Shown: positions 46,114 through 54,774 of the stretch, piece after piece
Layout: each line of letters begins with the position of its first letter
Position numbering within the stretch: position 1 is the first letter of the stretch
Assembly: GCF_003858635.1 (NCBI RefSeq)
Contig: NZ_RQJO01000007.1
Location: 869,941-933,940 of the forward strand
Direction of reading: 5' to 3'
Length of the DNA stretch: 64,000 nt
DNA from: Larkinella rosea
GTDB lineage: Bacteria; Bacteroidota; Bacteroidia; Cytophagales; Spirosomataceae
The notes under the pieces: generated by a model
Seen by the model: only the letters and a program-made list of their open reading frames with translations
What the model was told of the DNA's origin: nothing
The model's database searches: none
Program-made: the position numbers and the translations under genes

Positions 46114-46848
46114 TTAAAGCGAAGCCGTCGGTTCGCTGACATGGCGCAAAAACTCCTGACGCGTGGCTTCGTCTTCTTTGAATTTACCTCCGTAATGAGC
46201 GGTTACTGTCGAGCTATTCACGTCCTGCACCCCGCGCATTGAAACACACAGGTGCCGGGCGTCGATGATCACGGCTACATCTTCTGTTTGCAATACGGTT
46301 TTCAACTCATTGGCAATCTGCTCCGTCAATCGTTCCTGCACCTGCGGGCGTTTAGCGAAATACTGCACAAGGCGGTTTAATTTGGACAATCCGATGACTT
46401 TTCCGCTCGAAATATAGGCCACGTGGGCGCGTCCGATGATTGGCACCAGGTGGTGTTCGCAGTGTGAATGAACGGTAATACCTTTTTCCACCAGCATTTC
46501 ATTGTACTGGTATTTATTCTCGAATAAGGTCGCTTTCGGTTTTTTCGCCGGATTCAACCCGCTAAAAATTTCCTTAACGTACATCTTGGCCACACGGTGG
46601 GGCGTTCCTTTCAGACTATCATCAGTCAAATCCAGGCCAAGAATAGTCAATATTTCGCGAAAATGATCCTCAATTAATTCAATTTTGGTATCGTCACTGA
46701 TCTCGAATGCATCTGCCCGCAACGGAGTTTCAACGGCAGACGCCACATGGTCATCACCCATTTCATCGATTGTCAAGTCACTCAGCACATCATAAGCGGG
46801 GTGATGCCCGTTAGACCGGGTATTCAACGAAGTTCCGTTCGGTTTCAT
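46114..46848 (-). CDS. folE: FolE, GTP cyclohydrolase I
   Basis: A 244-residue GTP cyclohydrolase I, which makes 7,8-dihydroneopterin triphosphate from GTP for folate and pterins. The zinc ligands are the Cys and His in TVHSHCEHHLVPIIGRAHVA and the Cys of RHLCVSMRGVQDVNSSTVT. The N-terminal 60 residues are a polar extension not needed for the core fold. Its start overlaps the end of queD by 38 bases, so both are co-translated. Confidence 0.96.
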   Translation of the reverse strand: MKPNGTSLNTRSNGHHPAYDVLSDLTIDEMGDDHVASAVETPLRADAFEISDDTKIELIEDHFREILTILGLDLTDDSLKGTPHRVAKMYVKEIFSGLNPAKKPKATLFENKYQYNEMLVEKGITVHSHCEHHLVPIIGRAHVAYISSGKVIGLSKLNRLVQYFAKRPQVQERLTEQIANELKTVLQTEDVAVIIDARHLCVSMRGVQDVNSSTVTAHYGGKFKEDEATRQEFLRHVSEPTASL

Positions 46849-47227
46849 AGAGTCTGATTTTCAAGTCCAGAGATGCAGCAAGCTGGCTGCGCAGCGAATC
46901 GTAAATAACGATGGCAATATTTTCGGCAGAAGGATTGAGATTTTTAAATTCTTCGGTGTCCAGATTCAAATTTTTGTGATCGAATTTGTCCGTCACCTGG
47001 GTTTTGATCAAATCGCTTAGCACTTTCAGATCGACGACAAAACCCGTAACCGGATCGACTTCGCCGATGACCTGAACGATCACTTCGTAATTATGACCAT
47101 GAAAATGGGGATTGTTGCACTTGCCAAAAATCCGTTGGTTTTCTTCGTCCGACCATTCCGGGTTATGGAGACGATGAGCCGCGTTGAAGTGTTCTTTGCG
47201 GAACACCGCTACCCGTTTTTTGTCCAT
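46811..47227 (-). CDS. queD: QueD, 6-carboxytetrahydropterin synthase family
   Basis: A 138-residue member of the PTPS/QueD family, which turns dihydroneopterin triphosphate, the FolE product, into 6-carboxytetrahydropterin for queuosine. Zinc ligands are His in EHFNAAHRL and HFHGHNYEV, and the catalytic Cys is in FGKCNNPHFHGH. The ATG at 47227 (MDKKRVAVFRKE) fits the family; the frame extends 18 codons further. Being fused in frame overlap with folE supports a shared pathway. Confidence 0.93.
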   Translation of the reverse strand: MDKKRVAVFRKEHFNAAHRLHNPEWSDEENQRIFGKCNNPHFHGHNYEVIVQVIGEVDPVTGFVVDLKVLSDLIKTQVTDKFDHKNLNLDTEEFKNLNPSAENIAIVIYDSLRSQLAASLDLKIRLYETERNFVEYPV

Positions 47228-47565
47228 TCTGTCAGAACCGGTCCCCCGGTTTTTTGCGATTAGTAAAAAATGCTCGACCAAAATGTCGTCAGAAAGGTTG
47301 TCTGCAACACATTTGAGCCGTCAGGCGAAGGATGATCCGCCTTCAGGAGAAATTTTAGTGAGTTTCGTGGGTATAACAGCCGGGTTACCGGTTTGGTTCA
47401 TCGATGTGTTACGCTTGTGTTAATTAAGTATAACCGCATTGCGCTGTTCGGGCGGTTTTCAATTAAAATTTTAATCCGGAAGTAATCGATGCTTTTTTTT
47501 GGCCCTACCGATATTTTGCTTTTTTTTACGGCTTCGTGCATACTAAACCCAAATTTTGACTCCCC
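47228..47565. other. Divergent intergenic region, queD / GH109-like gene
   Basis: This 338-base gap should carry promoters for both directions. It contains a short hairpin AGGCG/CGCCT near 47321-47344 and TATTTTG near 47510, one base short of a good -7 element. I see no gene or strong repeat. Confidence 0.45.
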
Positions 47566-48924
47566 TTGAAAACAAATCGACGTCATTTTCTGCGTTCTGC
47601 GGCTGTTACGGTCTCTTCCGCCCATTTATTTCCAACTATTTTAACCGGTGCCCCGGAGCAGGATAAGAAAGTTCGACTCGCTTTCATCGGCGTTGGCGGT
47701 CGGGGGCGCAGCCACGTTGAACAGGCACTTTATCGGCCGGATGTTGCCATTACGGCAATCTGCGATATCGATCCCGAAGCCATCAACCGCACCAAAGCCA
47801 TGATCAGCAAAGCCGGACGCCCGGAAGCTGCGGTTTACGGAAAAACCGATCGGGATTTTGAAAACATGCTGAAACGCGATGACATCGACGGCGTCGTGAT
47901 TGCAACGCCCTGGGAATGGCACGTACCCATGTCGGTGGCAACCATGAAGGCCGGTAAATACGCAGGTGTTGAAGTGTCAGCGACGGTAACGCTGAAAGAG
48001 TCCTGGGATCTGATCGAAGCGTCGGAGAAAAGCGGAATGCCCTGTATGATCCTCGAAAATGTTTGTTACCGACGCGACGTAATGGCGGTTTTGAACATGA
48101 TTCGGCAGGGCATGTTTGGGGAAATGCTCTACGCTCACTGCGGTTATCAGCACGATTTACGCAACGTTAAATTCAACGATGGAACGGTAAAACAGGGCGT
48201 TGGCGCCGAATTTGGGGCCAAAGGCTATTCAGAAGCCCGCTGGCGCACCCAGCATTCCGTCGACCGCAACGGTGATTTGTATCCGACGCACGGTTTGGGA
48301 CCCGTGGCCCACTGGCTGGATATCAACCGCGGGAACCGGTTTTTGCACCTGACTTCGACGGCGACAAAATCCCGGGGATTGCACAAATACATCGTTGATA
48401 AGGGTGGACCGAATCACCCCAATGCCAAAGTCAATTTCAAACTGGGCGATATTGTTACGACGGTCATCCAGTGTGCCAATGGTGAAAATATCGTCATCAT
48501 GCATGATACCAACTCGCCCCGCCCCTATTCACTCGGATTTCGGGCGCAGGGAACGCAGGGTATCTGGATGGACGACGGAAAAACGATTTACCTCGAAGGA
48601 ACGAGTCCAAAACCGCACCAGTGGGAGCCGTTTAAGGAGTATCAGGAAAAATACGATCACCCGATCTGGAAGCGCCACGCCCAAACCGCCGAAAATGCCG
48701 GGCACGGCGGGATCGATTTTTTTGTCATCCGGGCTTTTATTGAATCGGTTAAACGAAAAGTCGCTCCGCCGATCGATGTGTATGACGCAGCGGTCTGGAG
48801 CGCCATCAGTCCGTTGTCGGAAGAATCTATCGCCAAAGGCAGCAAACCGATTGAAATTCCGGATTTCACGCGGGGTAAATGGAAAACCAACAAACCCATT
48901 TTTGCGTTGAACGACGACTATTAA
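47566..48924 (+). CDS. Tat-exported Gfo/Idh/MocA protein, GH109-like
   Basis: A 452-residue protein. The start is TTG, chosen because it gives the Tat signal NRRHFLRSAAVTV, lost with any later ATG. The Rossmann domain begins LAFIGVGGRGRSHVEQAL (NAD site) and the second domain carries YPTHGLGPVAHWLDINRGN, the mark of the GH109 branch, enzymes that cleave alpha-N-acetylgalactosamine by an NAD-linked mechanism. It would act outside the inner membrane. The exact sugar is inferred only from family. A sugar transporter follows. Confidence 0.9.
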   Translation: MKTNRRHFLRSAAVTVSSAHLFPTILTGAPEQDKKVRLAFIGVGGRGRSHVEQALYRPDVAITAICDIDPEAINRTKAMISKAGRPEAAVYGKTDRDFENMLKRDDIDGVVIATPWEWHVPMSVATMKAGKYAGVEVSATVTLKESWDLIEASEKSGMPCMILENVCYRRDVMAVLNMIRQGMFGEMLYAHCGYQHDLRNVKFNDGTVKQGVGAEFGAKGYSEARWRTQHSVDRNGDLYPTHGLGPVAHWLDINRGNRFLHLTSTATKSRGLHKYIVDKGGPNHPNAKVNFKLGDIVTTVIQCANGENIVIMHDTNSPRPYSLGFRAQGTQGIWMDDGKTIYLEGTSPKPHQWEPFKEYQEKYDHPIWKRHAQTAENAGHGGIDFFVIRAFIESVKRKVAPPIDVYDAAVWSAISPLSEESIAKGSKPIEIPDFTRGKWKTNKPIFALNDDY

Positions 48925-49038
48925 TCGGATATCCCGCAGAAATCGAAATAAAATTCTTATTTTTAAAAAAATTTAAAAATATTCCGAATTGCGCGGACAA
49001 AGTAGTCCGTTGCCTAAACGTTTTCAACATTCATCTCA

Positions 49039-50271
49039 ATGACCCCGACTGCAACCCGGAATTCAACAAGCAGCTACCTAGGACCACTGCTGATTGTCGG
49101 CATGTTATTTTTCATTTTTGGCTTTGTGACCTGGGTCAACGGCGTCCTGATCGCTTTTTTCAAACAGGCGTTTCAGCTCAGCACCGTGGGGTCGAATCTG
49201 GTCGCCTTTGCGTTCTTTATTTCGTATACCGTGATGGCTATTCCATCATCTGAGTTGCTCAAACGGACAGGTTTCAAAAACGGAATGTCCCTGGGTTTGA
49301 TTGTCATGGCAGTTGGAACAATCATTTTCATTCCGGCGGCTAAGGCGGTTTCCTATCCGTTGTTTCTGGTCGGGCTGTTTCTGATCGGTATTGGTTTAAC
49401 GGTTTTACAAACGGCATCGAATCCATACGTTACAATTCTGGGACCGCGCGAAAGTGCTGCGCAACGCATCAGTTTTATGGGTGTCGCCAACAAACTGGCC
49501 GGAATCATCAGCCAGTTCATTTTCGGTGGGCTGCTGCTGACGGGCGGAAATGTTCTTTCTGCTTCCGAATCATTGAATAAAGTGGTAACGCCATACATGA
49601 TTCTGACGGGCGTCCTGATTGTACTGGCCTTGTTGATCCGGTTTTCAACGCTGCCCGAAGTTTCGGAAGAACAGGAAGAGGACACAACCGTGGTAACCAA
49701 AACCGCAACGACGGATAGCGTTTGGCAACACGCCAATTTGGTGTTGGGTGTCCTGGCTATTTTCTGTTACGTGGGTGTCGAGGTAATCTCCGGCGACACC
49801 ATTATCAATTACGGAAACGCGCTCGGCTTCTCGAACGACGAAGCAAAGTACTTCACCGCCTACACCTTATACGGCATGTTAGGCGGCTATATTCTGGGAA
49901 TTATTCTGATTCCACGCTTCCTTTCTCAACAAAAATCATTGCTGTACGGAACAAGCCTTGGTGTAATTTTGACAATCGGCGCGCTAGTAACCGACGGTTT
50001 TACCTCCGTATTGTGCATTGCATTGCTCGGATTTGCTATCGCTCCGATCTGGCCGGCCATCTGGCCATTAGCGCTCAATCGGTTGGGGCGGTTTACGAAA
50101 CTGGGATCTGCCTTGTTGATCATGGGTATCTCCGGTGGAGCTTTGTTACCATTGTTACACGGTTATTTAACCGACACCATCAGCCCTAAATTTGCATACG
50201 CCCTAATCCTTCCCCTCTTGTGCTACATCCTGTATTATGCGCAGGTGGGAAGCAAAAAAACCAATTGGTAA
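49039..50271 (+). CDS. Sugar MFS transporter (FucP/GluP-like)
   Basis: A 410-residue inner-membrane protein with twelve hydrophobic segments. GMLFFIFGFVTWVNGVLIAF in the first helix and LQTASNPYVTILGPRESAAQ after the fourth are marks of the fucose/glucose-galactose proton symporter group. The last base of its stop is the first of the GHMP kinase start (TAATG), so uptake and phosphorylation are coupled. The sugar is unknown, with a galactose-type hexose most likely from the neighbours. Confidence 0.92.
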   Translation: MTPTATRNSTSSYLGPLLIVGMLFFIFGFVTWVNGVLIAFFKQAFQLSTVGSNLVAFAFFISYTVMAIPSSELLKRTGFKNGMSLGLIVMAVGTIIFIPAAKAVSYPLFLVGLFLIGIGLTVLQTASNPYVTILGPRESAAQRISFMGVANKLAGIISQFIFGGLLLTGGNVLSASESLNKVVTPYMILTGVLIVLALLIRFSTLPEVSEEQEEDTTVVTKTATTDSVWQHANLVLGVLAIFCYVGVEVISGDTIINYGNALGFSNDEAKYFTAYTLYGMLGGYILGIILIPRFLSQQKSLLYGTSLGVILTIGALVTDGFTSVLCIALLGFAIAPIWPAIWPLALNRLGRFTKLGSALLIMGISGGALLPLLHGYLTDTISPKFAYALILPLLCYILYYAQVGSKKTNW

Positions 50272-51347
50272 TGAGTCAGTTAAGCGTTTCTACTCCCGGC
50301 CGGATCTGTTTATTCGGTGAACACCTGGATTACCTGGGTCTGCCCGTTATTGCCGCTGCCATTAACCGGCGCATCCGAATAACCGGTTTTCATCGCAACG
50401 ATTCCAAGGTCATTATCAACCTGCCGGATGTCAACGAACGGGAGGAATTTGAATTGTCGGGCTCGAGTTTGATCTATACCAAACCGCGCGATTATTTCCG
50501 GAGTAGCTACAATGTGCTGGTCCGGCACGGCTACCGGTTTTCGAAGGGCGTTGAATGCGAAGTCCGCGGCAACATCCCCATCAATTCGGGTACTTCAAGC
50601 TCGTCGGCTCTTGTGGCTTCATGGCTCCATTTTTTGATGCGCATGAGCGACCGCCCCCGCTTACTGAGTCGTCAGGAAATCGGAAATCTGGCCAACGAAG
50701 CCGAAACCCGCGAATTTGGCGAACCGGGCGGCATGATGGATCATTATTCCACCGCCATCGGAGACGTGATTTACCTGGAATCGGAACCCGAAATTGAAAT
50801 TGAAGAATTGCGTCCCAAACTCGGCGCTTTTGTGCTGGGCGATTCGCTGGAGGCCAAAGATACGCTGACGATTCTGGGGCGGTTACGCTCCGGCGTCAAC
50901 GAAATCGTGAAGAAAATCGAAGCGCTCAATCCCGCATTTTCGTTGCACACCACGGATGTGCTCGAACTGGATGATTACCGCCCGTATTTGTCCGATGGCG
51001 AAAATACCCTGCTCGAAGGCACCATTTCCAACCGGGATCTCCTGCGCGAAGCCCGTCAGGAACTGGAAGCAGCTGACTTGAATCACAATCGTTTGGGCGA
51101 TTTGTTAAACCGTCACCAGGCGAACCTGCGGGATGCGCAGCGAATTTCTACGCCCAAAATTGACCGGATGCTCGAAGCCGCACTGAATGCGGGCGCTCTC
51201 GGCGGGAAAATTAACGGCTCGGGTGGTGGCGGCTGTATGTTTGCCTACGCCCCCGGACACGCCGGTGCGGTTGCCGAAGCCATCGAACGCCAGGGCGGTG
51301 CTGCCTATATTATTCGTGTTGATGAAGGCACAAAAGTAGAAGAATAA
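50271..51347 (+). CDS. GHMP-family kinase, galactokinase-like
   Basis: A 358-residue small-molecule kinase. The three GHMP motifs are present: STPGRICLFGEHLDYLGLPV near the start, the ATP loop GNIPINSGTSSSSALVAS (about 100-118), and KINGSGGGGCMFAYAPG (about 308-324). The GEHLDY stretch resembles galactokinase GEHxDY, with a Asp-Tyr pair in place. It likely phosphorylates the sugar brought in by the preceding transporter, whose stop it overlaps. Mevalonate kinase is an alternative family reading but this bacterium uses IspG. Confidence 0.88.
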   Translation: MSQLSVSTPGRICLFGEHLDYLGLPVIAAAINRRIRITGFHRNDSKVIINLPDVNEREEFELSGSSLIYTKPRDYFRSSYNVLVRHGYRFSKGVECEVRGNIPINSGTSSSSALVASWLHFLMRMSDRPRLLSRQEIGNLANEAETREFGEPGGMMDHYSTAIGDVIYLESEPEIEIEELRPKLGAFVLGDSLEAKDTLTILGRLRSGVNEIVKKIEALNPAFSLHTTDVLELDDYRPYLSDGENTLLEGTISNRDLLREARQELEAADLNHNRLGDLLNRHQANLRDAQRISTPKIDRMLEAALNAGALGGKINGSGGGGCMFAYAPGHAGAVAEAIERQGGAAYIIRVDEGTKVEE

Positions 51348-51379
51348 TCAACTATCTGATTATCAACACATCCAGCATA

Positions 51380-51424
51380 AACTCACTTTAGCCTAAACGG
51401 AACAATTTCGGCCTAAAGTGAGTT
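51380..51424 (+). terminator. Terminator hairpin after the GHMP kinase
   Basis: AACTCACTTTAG is exactly complementary to CTAAAGTGAGTT with a 21-base loop, 32 bases past the stop. Only CTTC follows, so termination may be partial. Confidence 0.68.
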
Positions 51425-51463
51425 CTTCACCTAACGTTTGCGGGGAAAACACACCGGTTTTTC

Positions 51464-51471
51464 TACCTTTG
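51464..51471 (+). promoter_or_regulatory. Candidate -7 box for ispG
   Basis: TACCTTTG lies 26 bases before the ispG ATG. The nearest TTG is 23 bases upstream, longer than the usual 19-21. Confidence 0.52.
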
Positions 51472-51496
51472 TATCTTCTGCACCCGCTGTTTAGCT

Positions 51497-53515
51497 ATGC
51501 TCGATTTCGCAACACCCTCATCTTTCATATCGGCCGAAAAACCGGCACTCTACTGCAACTCCCTCACCGGATATTCCCGTCGAAAAACCATTACCGTTGC
51601 CATCGGCTCGGTTCCCCTGGGTTCGGATTTCCCCATTCGGGTGCAATCGATGACAACCATCGATACGATGGATACGCTCGGTTCGGTCGAACAGGCCATA
51701 AAAATGATTGAAGCGGGTTGCGAATACGTCCGGATAACCGCACCGAGCGTGAAAGAAGCGCAAAATCTGGAAAACATCCGCAAAGAATTACGCGCCCGCG
51801 GCTACACCACTCCGCTCGTTGCCGACATTCACTTTACACCCAATGCCGCCGAACTGGCCGCCCGAATCGTGGAAAAAGTTCGGATCAATCCCGGGAATTA
51901 CGCCGATCGGAAACGGTTTGAAACCATCGATTACACGGACGCTTCCTATGCCGCCGAGTTGGAGCGGATTCGGGCCAAGTTTATGCCCCTGATCCGGATT
52001 TGCAAGGAATACGGTACGGCCATGCGCATTGGCACCAACCACGGATCGCTTTCCGACCGGATTTTGAGTCGCTACGGCGACACGCCCCTGGGCATGGTCG
52101 AGTCGGCACTTGAATTTCTGCGGATTTGTGAAGATGAAAAGTATCATAACATCGTCCTGTCGATGAAATCCAGTAATCCGCAGGTGATGGTCGAAGCGTA
52201 CCGTTTACTGGTTCATCGGCTTGATGCTGAGGGGTTAAAACCGTATCCGCTGCATTTGGGCGTTACGGAAGCGGGCGAGGCTGAAGACGGGCGGATTAAA
52301 TCGGCGGTGGGTATCGGAACCTTGCTGGAAGACGGTCTGGGCGATACTGTTCGGGTTTCGTTAACCGAGGACCCCGAATTGGAAGCGCCGGTTGCTCAGG
52401 CTCTGATCGATCGCTATACCCAGCGGGCTGGGCACGCTCCCATTCCAGAAATCAAGCACTATCCGATAGATCCCTTTCAATACGCACGTCGGAAAACCCA
52501 CGAAGTAGCCAATTTCGGCGGACTCAACGTGCCGCGTGTGGTGGCCGATTATTCGAAAATACCGGTGGATGATCACGAGCAGCTCCGGCCCGTTGGTCAT
52601 TTCTACCTGCCAATTCCCGACAAATGGCGGATGAACGATTTAGGAACCGACTACATATATACCGGTTCCCGGCCGGCAACGTTTATGTTGCCAAACGGGC
52701 TAAAGGAAATTTTAGATTATGATGCCTGGCAAACTGCCGGAGATCTGGTCCACAAATTCCCGCTACTCGAAACCGGACCCTATCTTATCAACCGCCAAAA
52801 AGCGGGCGGTTTGCACCCGGTTCTTAATTTTGTTTCAACCAGTTTGCGCAAAGTTTCGGACGACTTGATCAGTGCTTTACTGGAAGACCGGAACGTGGTT
52901 TTGGTTGTTCGAACGGAGAATGCACATGCGATGGCCGAACTTCGGCGGATTTACGTTGAATTAATCAACCGAAAAGTCACCTGCCCGGTTGTTAATCTTC
53001 GGAGTTTCCCGGATCGTCAGGGCGATTCGTTGCAGTTATATGCGGCTACGGATATCGGTGGGTTACTAGTGGACGGCCTGGGTGATGGCGCCTGGCTGGC
53101 GACCGATCTCTTGCCAGCTTTGACGCTCGAAGAACGGCTGGCAACCGCAAACCGCTACAATTCGACGGCATTTGGCATTTTGCAGGCCGCCCGAACCCGC
53201 ATGTCGAAAACGGAGTATATTTCCTGCCCATCGTGCGGTCGAACCTTGTTCGATTTGCAGGAAACCACCGCCATGATTCGGAAACGCACCGACCACCTGA
53301 AAGGAATCAAAATTGGCATTATGGGCTGCATTGTCAACGGCCCGGGCGAAATGGCCGATGCGGATTACGGGTATGTCGGGATCGGAAAAGACAAAATTTC
53401 GTTGTACCGTGGTCAGCAAGTTATCAAACGATCCGTTACCGCAGAACACGCGGTCGACGAATTGATCGGCCTCATCAAGGAAGATGGCCGTTGGAACGAA
53501 CCGGAAACTGAATGA
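51497..53515 (+). CDS. ispG: IspG, HMBPP synthase (long form)
   Basis: A 672-residue 4-hydroxy-3-methylbut-2-enyl-diphosphate synthase of the MEP isoprenoid pathway. The N-terminal TIM barrel begins with VPLGSDFPIRVQSMTTIDTM; the C-terminal domain holds the iron-sulfur Cys residues in SCPSCGRTLFD (about 577 and 580) and MGCIVNGPGEMADADYGYVG (about 611). The insertion of about 250 residues between them is the long form known from Bacteroidota, Chlamydiae and plants. Electrons come from ferredoxin or flavodoxin. Confidence 0.96.
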   Translation: MLDFATPSSFISAEKPALYCNSLTGYSRRKTITVAIGSVPLGSDFPIRVQSMTTIDTMDTLGSVEQAIKMIEAGCEYVRITAPSVKEAQNLENIRKELRARGYTTPLVADIHFTPNAAELAARIVEKVRINPGNYADRKRFETIDYTDASYAAELERIRAKFMPLIRICKEYGTAMRIGTNHGSLSDRILSRYGDTPLGMVESALEFLRICEDEKYHNIVLSMKSSNPQVMVEAYRLLVHRLDAEGLKPYPLHLGVTEAGEAEDGRIKSAVGIGTLLEDGLGDTVRVSLTEDPELEAPVAQALIDRYTQRAGHAPIPEIKHYPIDPFQYARRKTHEVANFGGLNVPRVVADYSKIPVDDHEQLRPVGHFYLPIPDKWRMNDLGTDYIYTGSRPATFMLPNGLKEILDYDAWQTAGDLVHKFPLLETGPYLINRQKAGGLHPVLNFVSTSLRKVSDDLISALLEDRNVVLVVRTENAHAMAELRRIYVELINRKVTCPVVNLRSFPDRQGDSLQLYAATDIGGLLVDGLGDGAWLATDLLPALTLEERLATANRYNSTAFGILQAARTRMSKTEYISCPSCGRTLFDLQETTAMIRKRTDHLKGIKIGIMGCIVNGPGEMADADYGYVGIGKDKISLYRGQQVIKRSVTAEHAVDELIGLIKEDGRWNEPETE

Positions 53516-53608
53516 TGCATGAAGGGTATGAACAAGGAATGACTGGAATCCATTTTTGGACGGTAAACGTCATAACTCATCATTCACACCTCGTAATTTT
53601 ATCTGCAT

Positions 53609-53797
53609 ATGTCTAAAATTGGTGAATATTTTAAACTAGGCGAGGTCTTCCGCTACTTTTACCGGGTTTTCCAAAAACCGGATCCAAGCCGCCCTACCAA
53701 CGCCAACATCCGCATGATGCACGGAATCAACCGGATTTCAATCATCATGTTTTTGATTTGTCTCATTGTCATGATTGTCAGAGCCATCCTGCGATGA
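53609..53797 (+). CDS. Small single-helix membrane protein (DUF6728-like)
   Basis: A 62-residue protein with a soluble start (GEYFKLGEVFRYFYRVFQK) and one membrane helix at the end (ISIIMFLICLIVMIVRAIL). It resembles the small DUF6728 group of Cytophagales, though I recall this only in outline. The stop overlaps the start of the MmcQ/YjbR gene as ATGA, which favours a real, translated gene. Confidence 0.75.
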   Translation: MSKIGEYFKLGEVFRYFYRVFQKPDPSRPTNANIRMMHGINRISIIMFLICLIVMIVRAILR

Positions 53798-54147
53798 ACA
53801 TTGAAACGCTGCGCCAGTATTGTCTGTCCAAAAACGGAGCAACTGAATCCTTCCCGTTTGGGGAGGAAACGCTGGTTTTCAAGGTTGGCGGCAAAATGTT
53901 CGCGCTCACTTCGTTGAATGACGCCCCCCTGTCGGTCAATCTGAAATGCGATCCGGAACGGGCCGCTGAGTTGCGGGAACAGTACCAGGCCGTTCGGCCC
54001 GGTTATCACATGAACAAGGTTCACTGGAATACGGTCCTGATTGACGGAACAATTCGGGAAAGTGAATTGAAAAGGTGGATCGATCATTCTTACGAACTCA
54101 TTGTTCAAAGTTTGCCTAAAGCCGTGCAGCGCGAACTCGGAAAATAG
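53794..54147 (+). CDS. MmcQ/YjbR-family protein
   Basis: A 117-residue protein of the YjbR fold: residues GATESFPFGEETLVFKVGGK and RPGYHMNKVHWNTVLIDG are the two conserved blocks. The fold looks like a double-wing DNA-binding domain, but a DNA role is not shown for most members. I choose the ATG at 53794, in ATGA overlap with the small membrane protein gene. Confidence 0.9.
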   Translation: MNIETLRQYCLSKNGATESFPFGEETLVFKVGGKMFALTSLNDAPLSVNLKCDPERAAELREQYQAVRPGYHMNKVHWNTVLIDGTIRESELKRWIDHSYELIVQSLPKAVQRELGK

Positions 54148-54213
54148 GGCTTTTCTTGCAAAAACCGGTCTTTTTCGCTAGTTTACACTGCAAATTGAGA
54201 AAATTTCAGACGT

Positions 54214-54762
54214 ATGGAAGTTGCGCTGCTGGGATTCCTTTTCGTAGTTTATCTATTTGTCCGGTATTTCGTGATTGATCACGATACCCCGGCGGAAAAA
54301 GACCGTCTTCGTTTTGCTGAAGGGATTCAACTGGTTCAGTTTCACCGCTACGAAGAGGCTTTTGTTTATTTCAACCAGGTTGTCAAGCAATGCCCGAAAT
54401 CCTCCATTGCATTTGCCTACCGCGGGAAATGTCACCTTCGAAACGGGAATCCTTACTCCGCACTTTTTGACCTGACTGTTGCTTTAAGCCTTGATAATAC
54501 CATTCCGGATTCGTATCTCGACAAAGGAATTGCGCTCTTTCAATTGGGTCAGTTTGGGGAAGCTTTTAAAGAATTTGATAAAGCCGTCTGGTATTTCCGG
54601 GGTCAACAGCCTGATGCCATCCGCTGGCGTGCTTTAGCAAGAATGCAACTGGATCAATACGGACCGGCCCGGAATGACCTGATTCGTGCCATTGAACTGG
54701 GGGATGAAAATTCGGCGTATCTGTTGAAGCAGCCGCCATTTTCCAATGTCATTTTCTCCTGA
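54214..54762 (+). CDS. Membrane-anchored TPR protein
   Basis: A 182-residue protein. One N-terminal hydrophobic helix (LLGFLFVVYLFVRYFVI) anchors it, and residues 25-165 make three to four tetratricopeptide repeats (RYEEAFVYFNQVVKQCPKSS, then FAYRGKCHLRNGNPYSALFD). The TPR part would lie on one face of the inner membrane and bind other proteins. Partners are unknown. Confidence 0.8.
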   Translation: MEVALLGFLFVVYLFVRYFVIDHDTPAEKDRLRFAEGIQLVQFHRYEEAFVYFNQVVKQCPKSSIAFAYRGKCHLRNGNPYSALFDLTVALSLDNTIPDSYLDKGIALFQLGQFGEAFKEFDKAVWYFRGQQPDAIRWRALARMQLDQYGPARNDLIRAIELGDENSAYLLKQPPFSNVIFS

Positions 54763-54774
54763 AACGCTAAGCGG

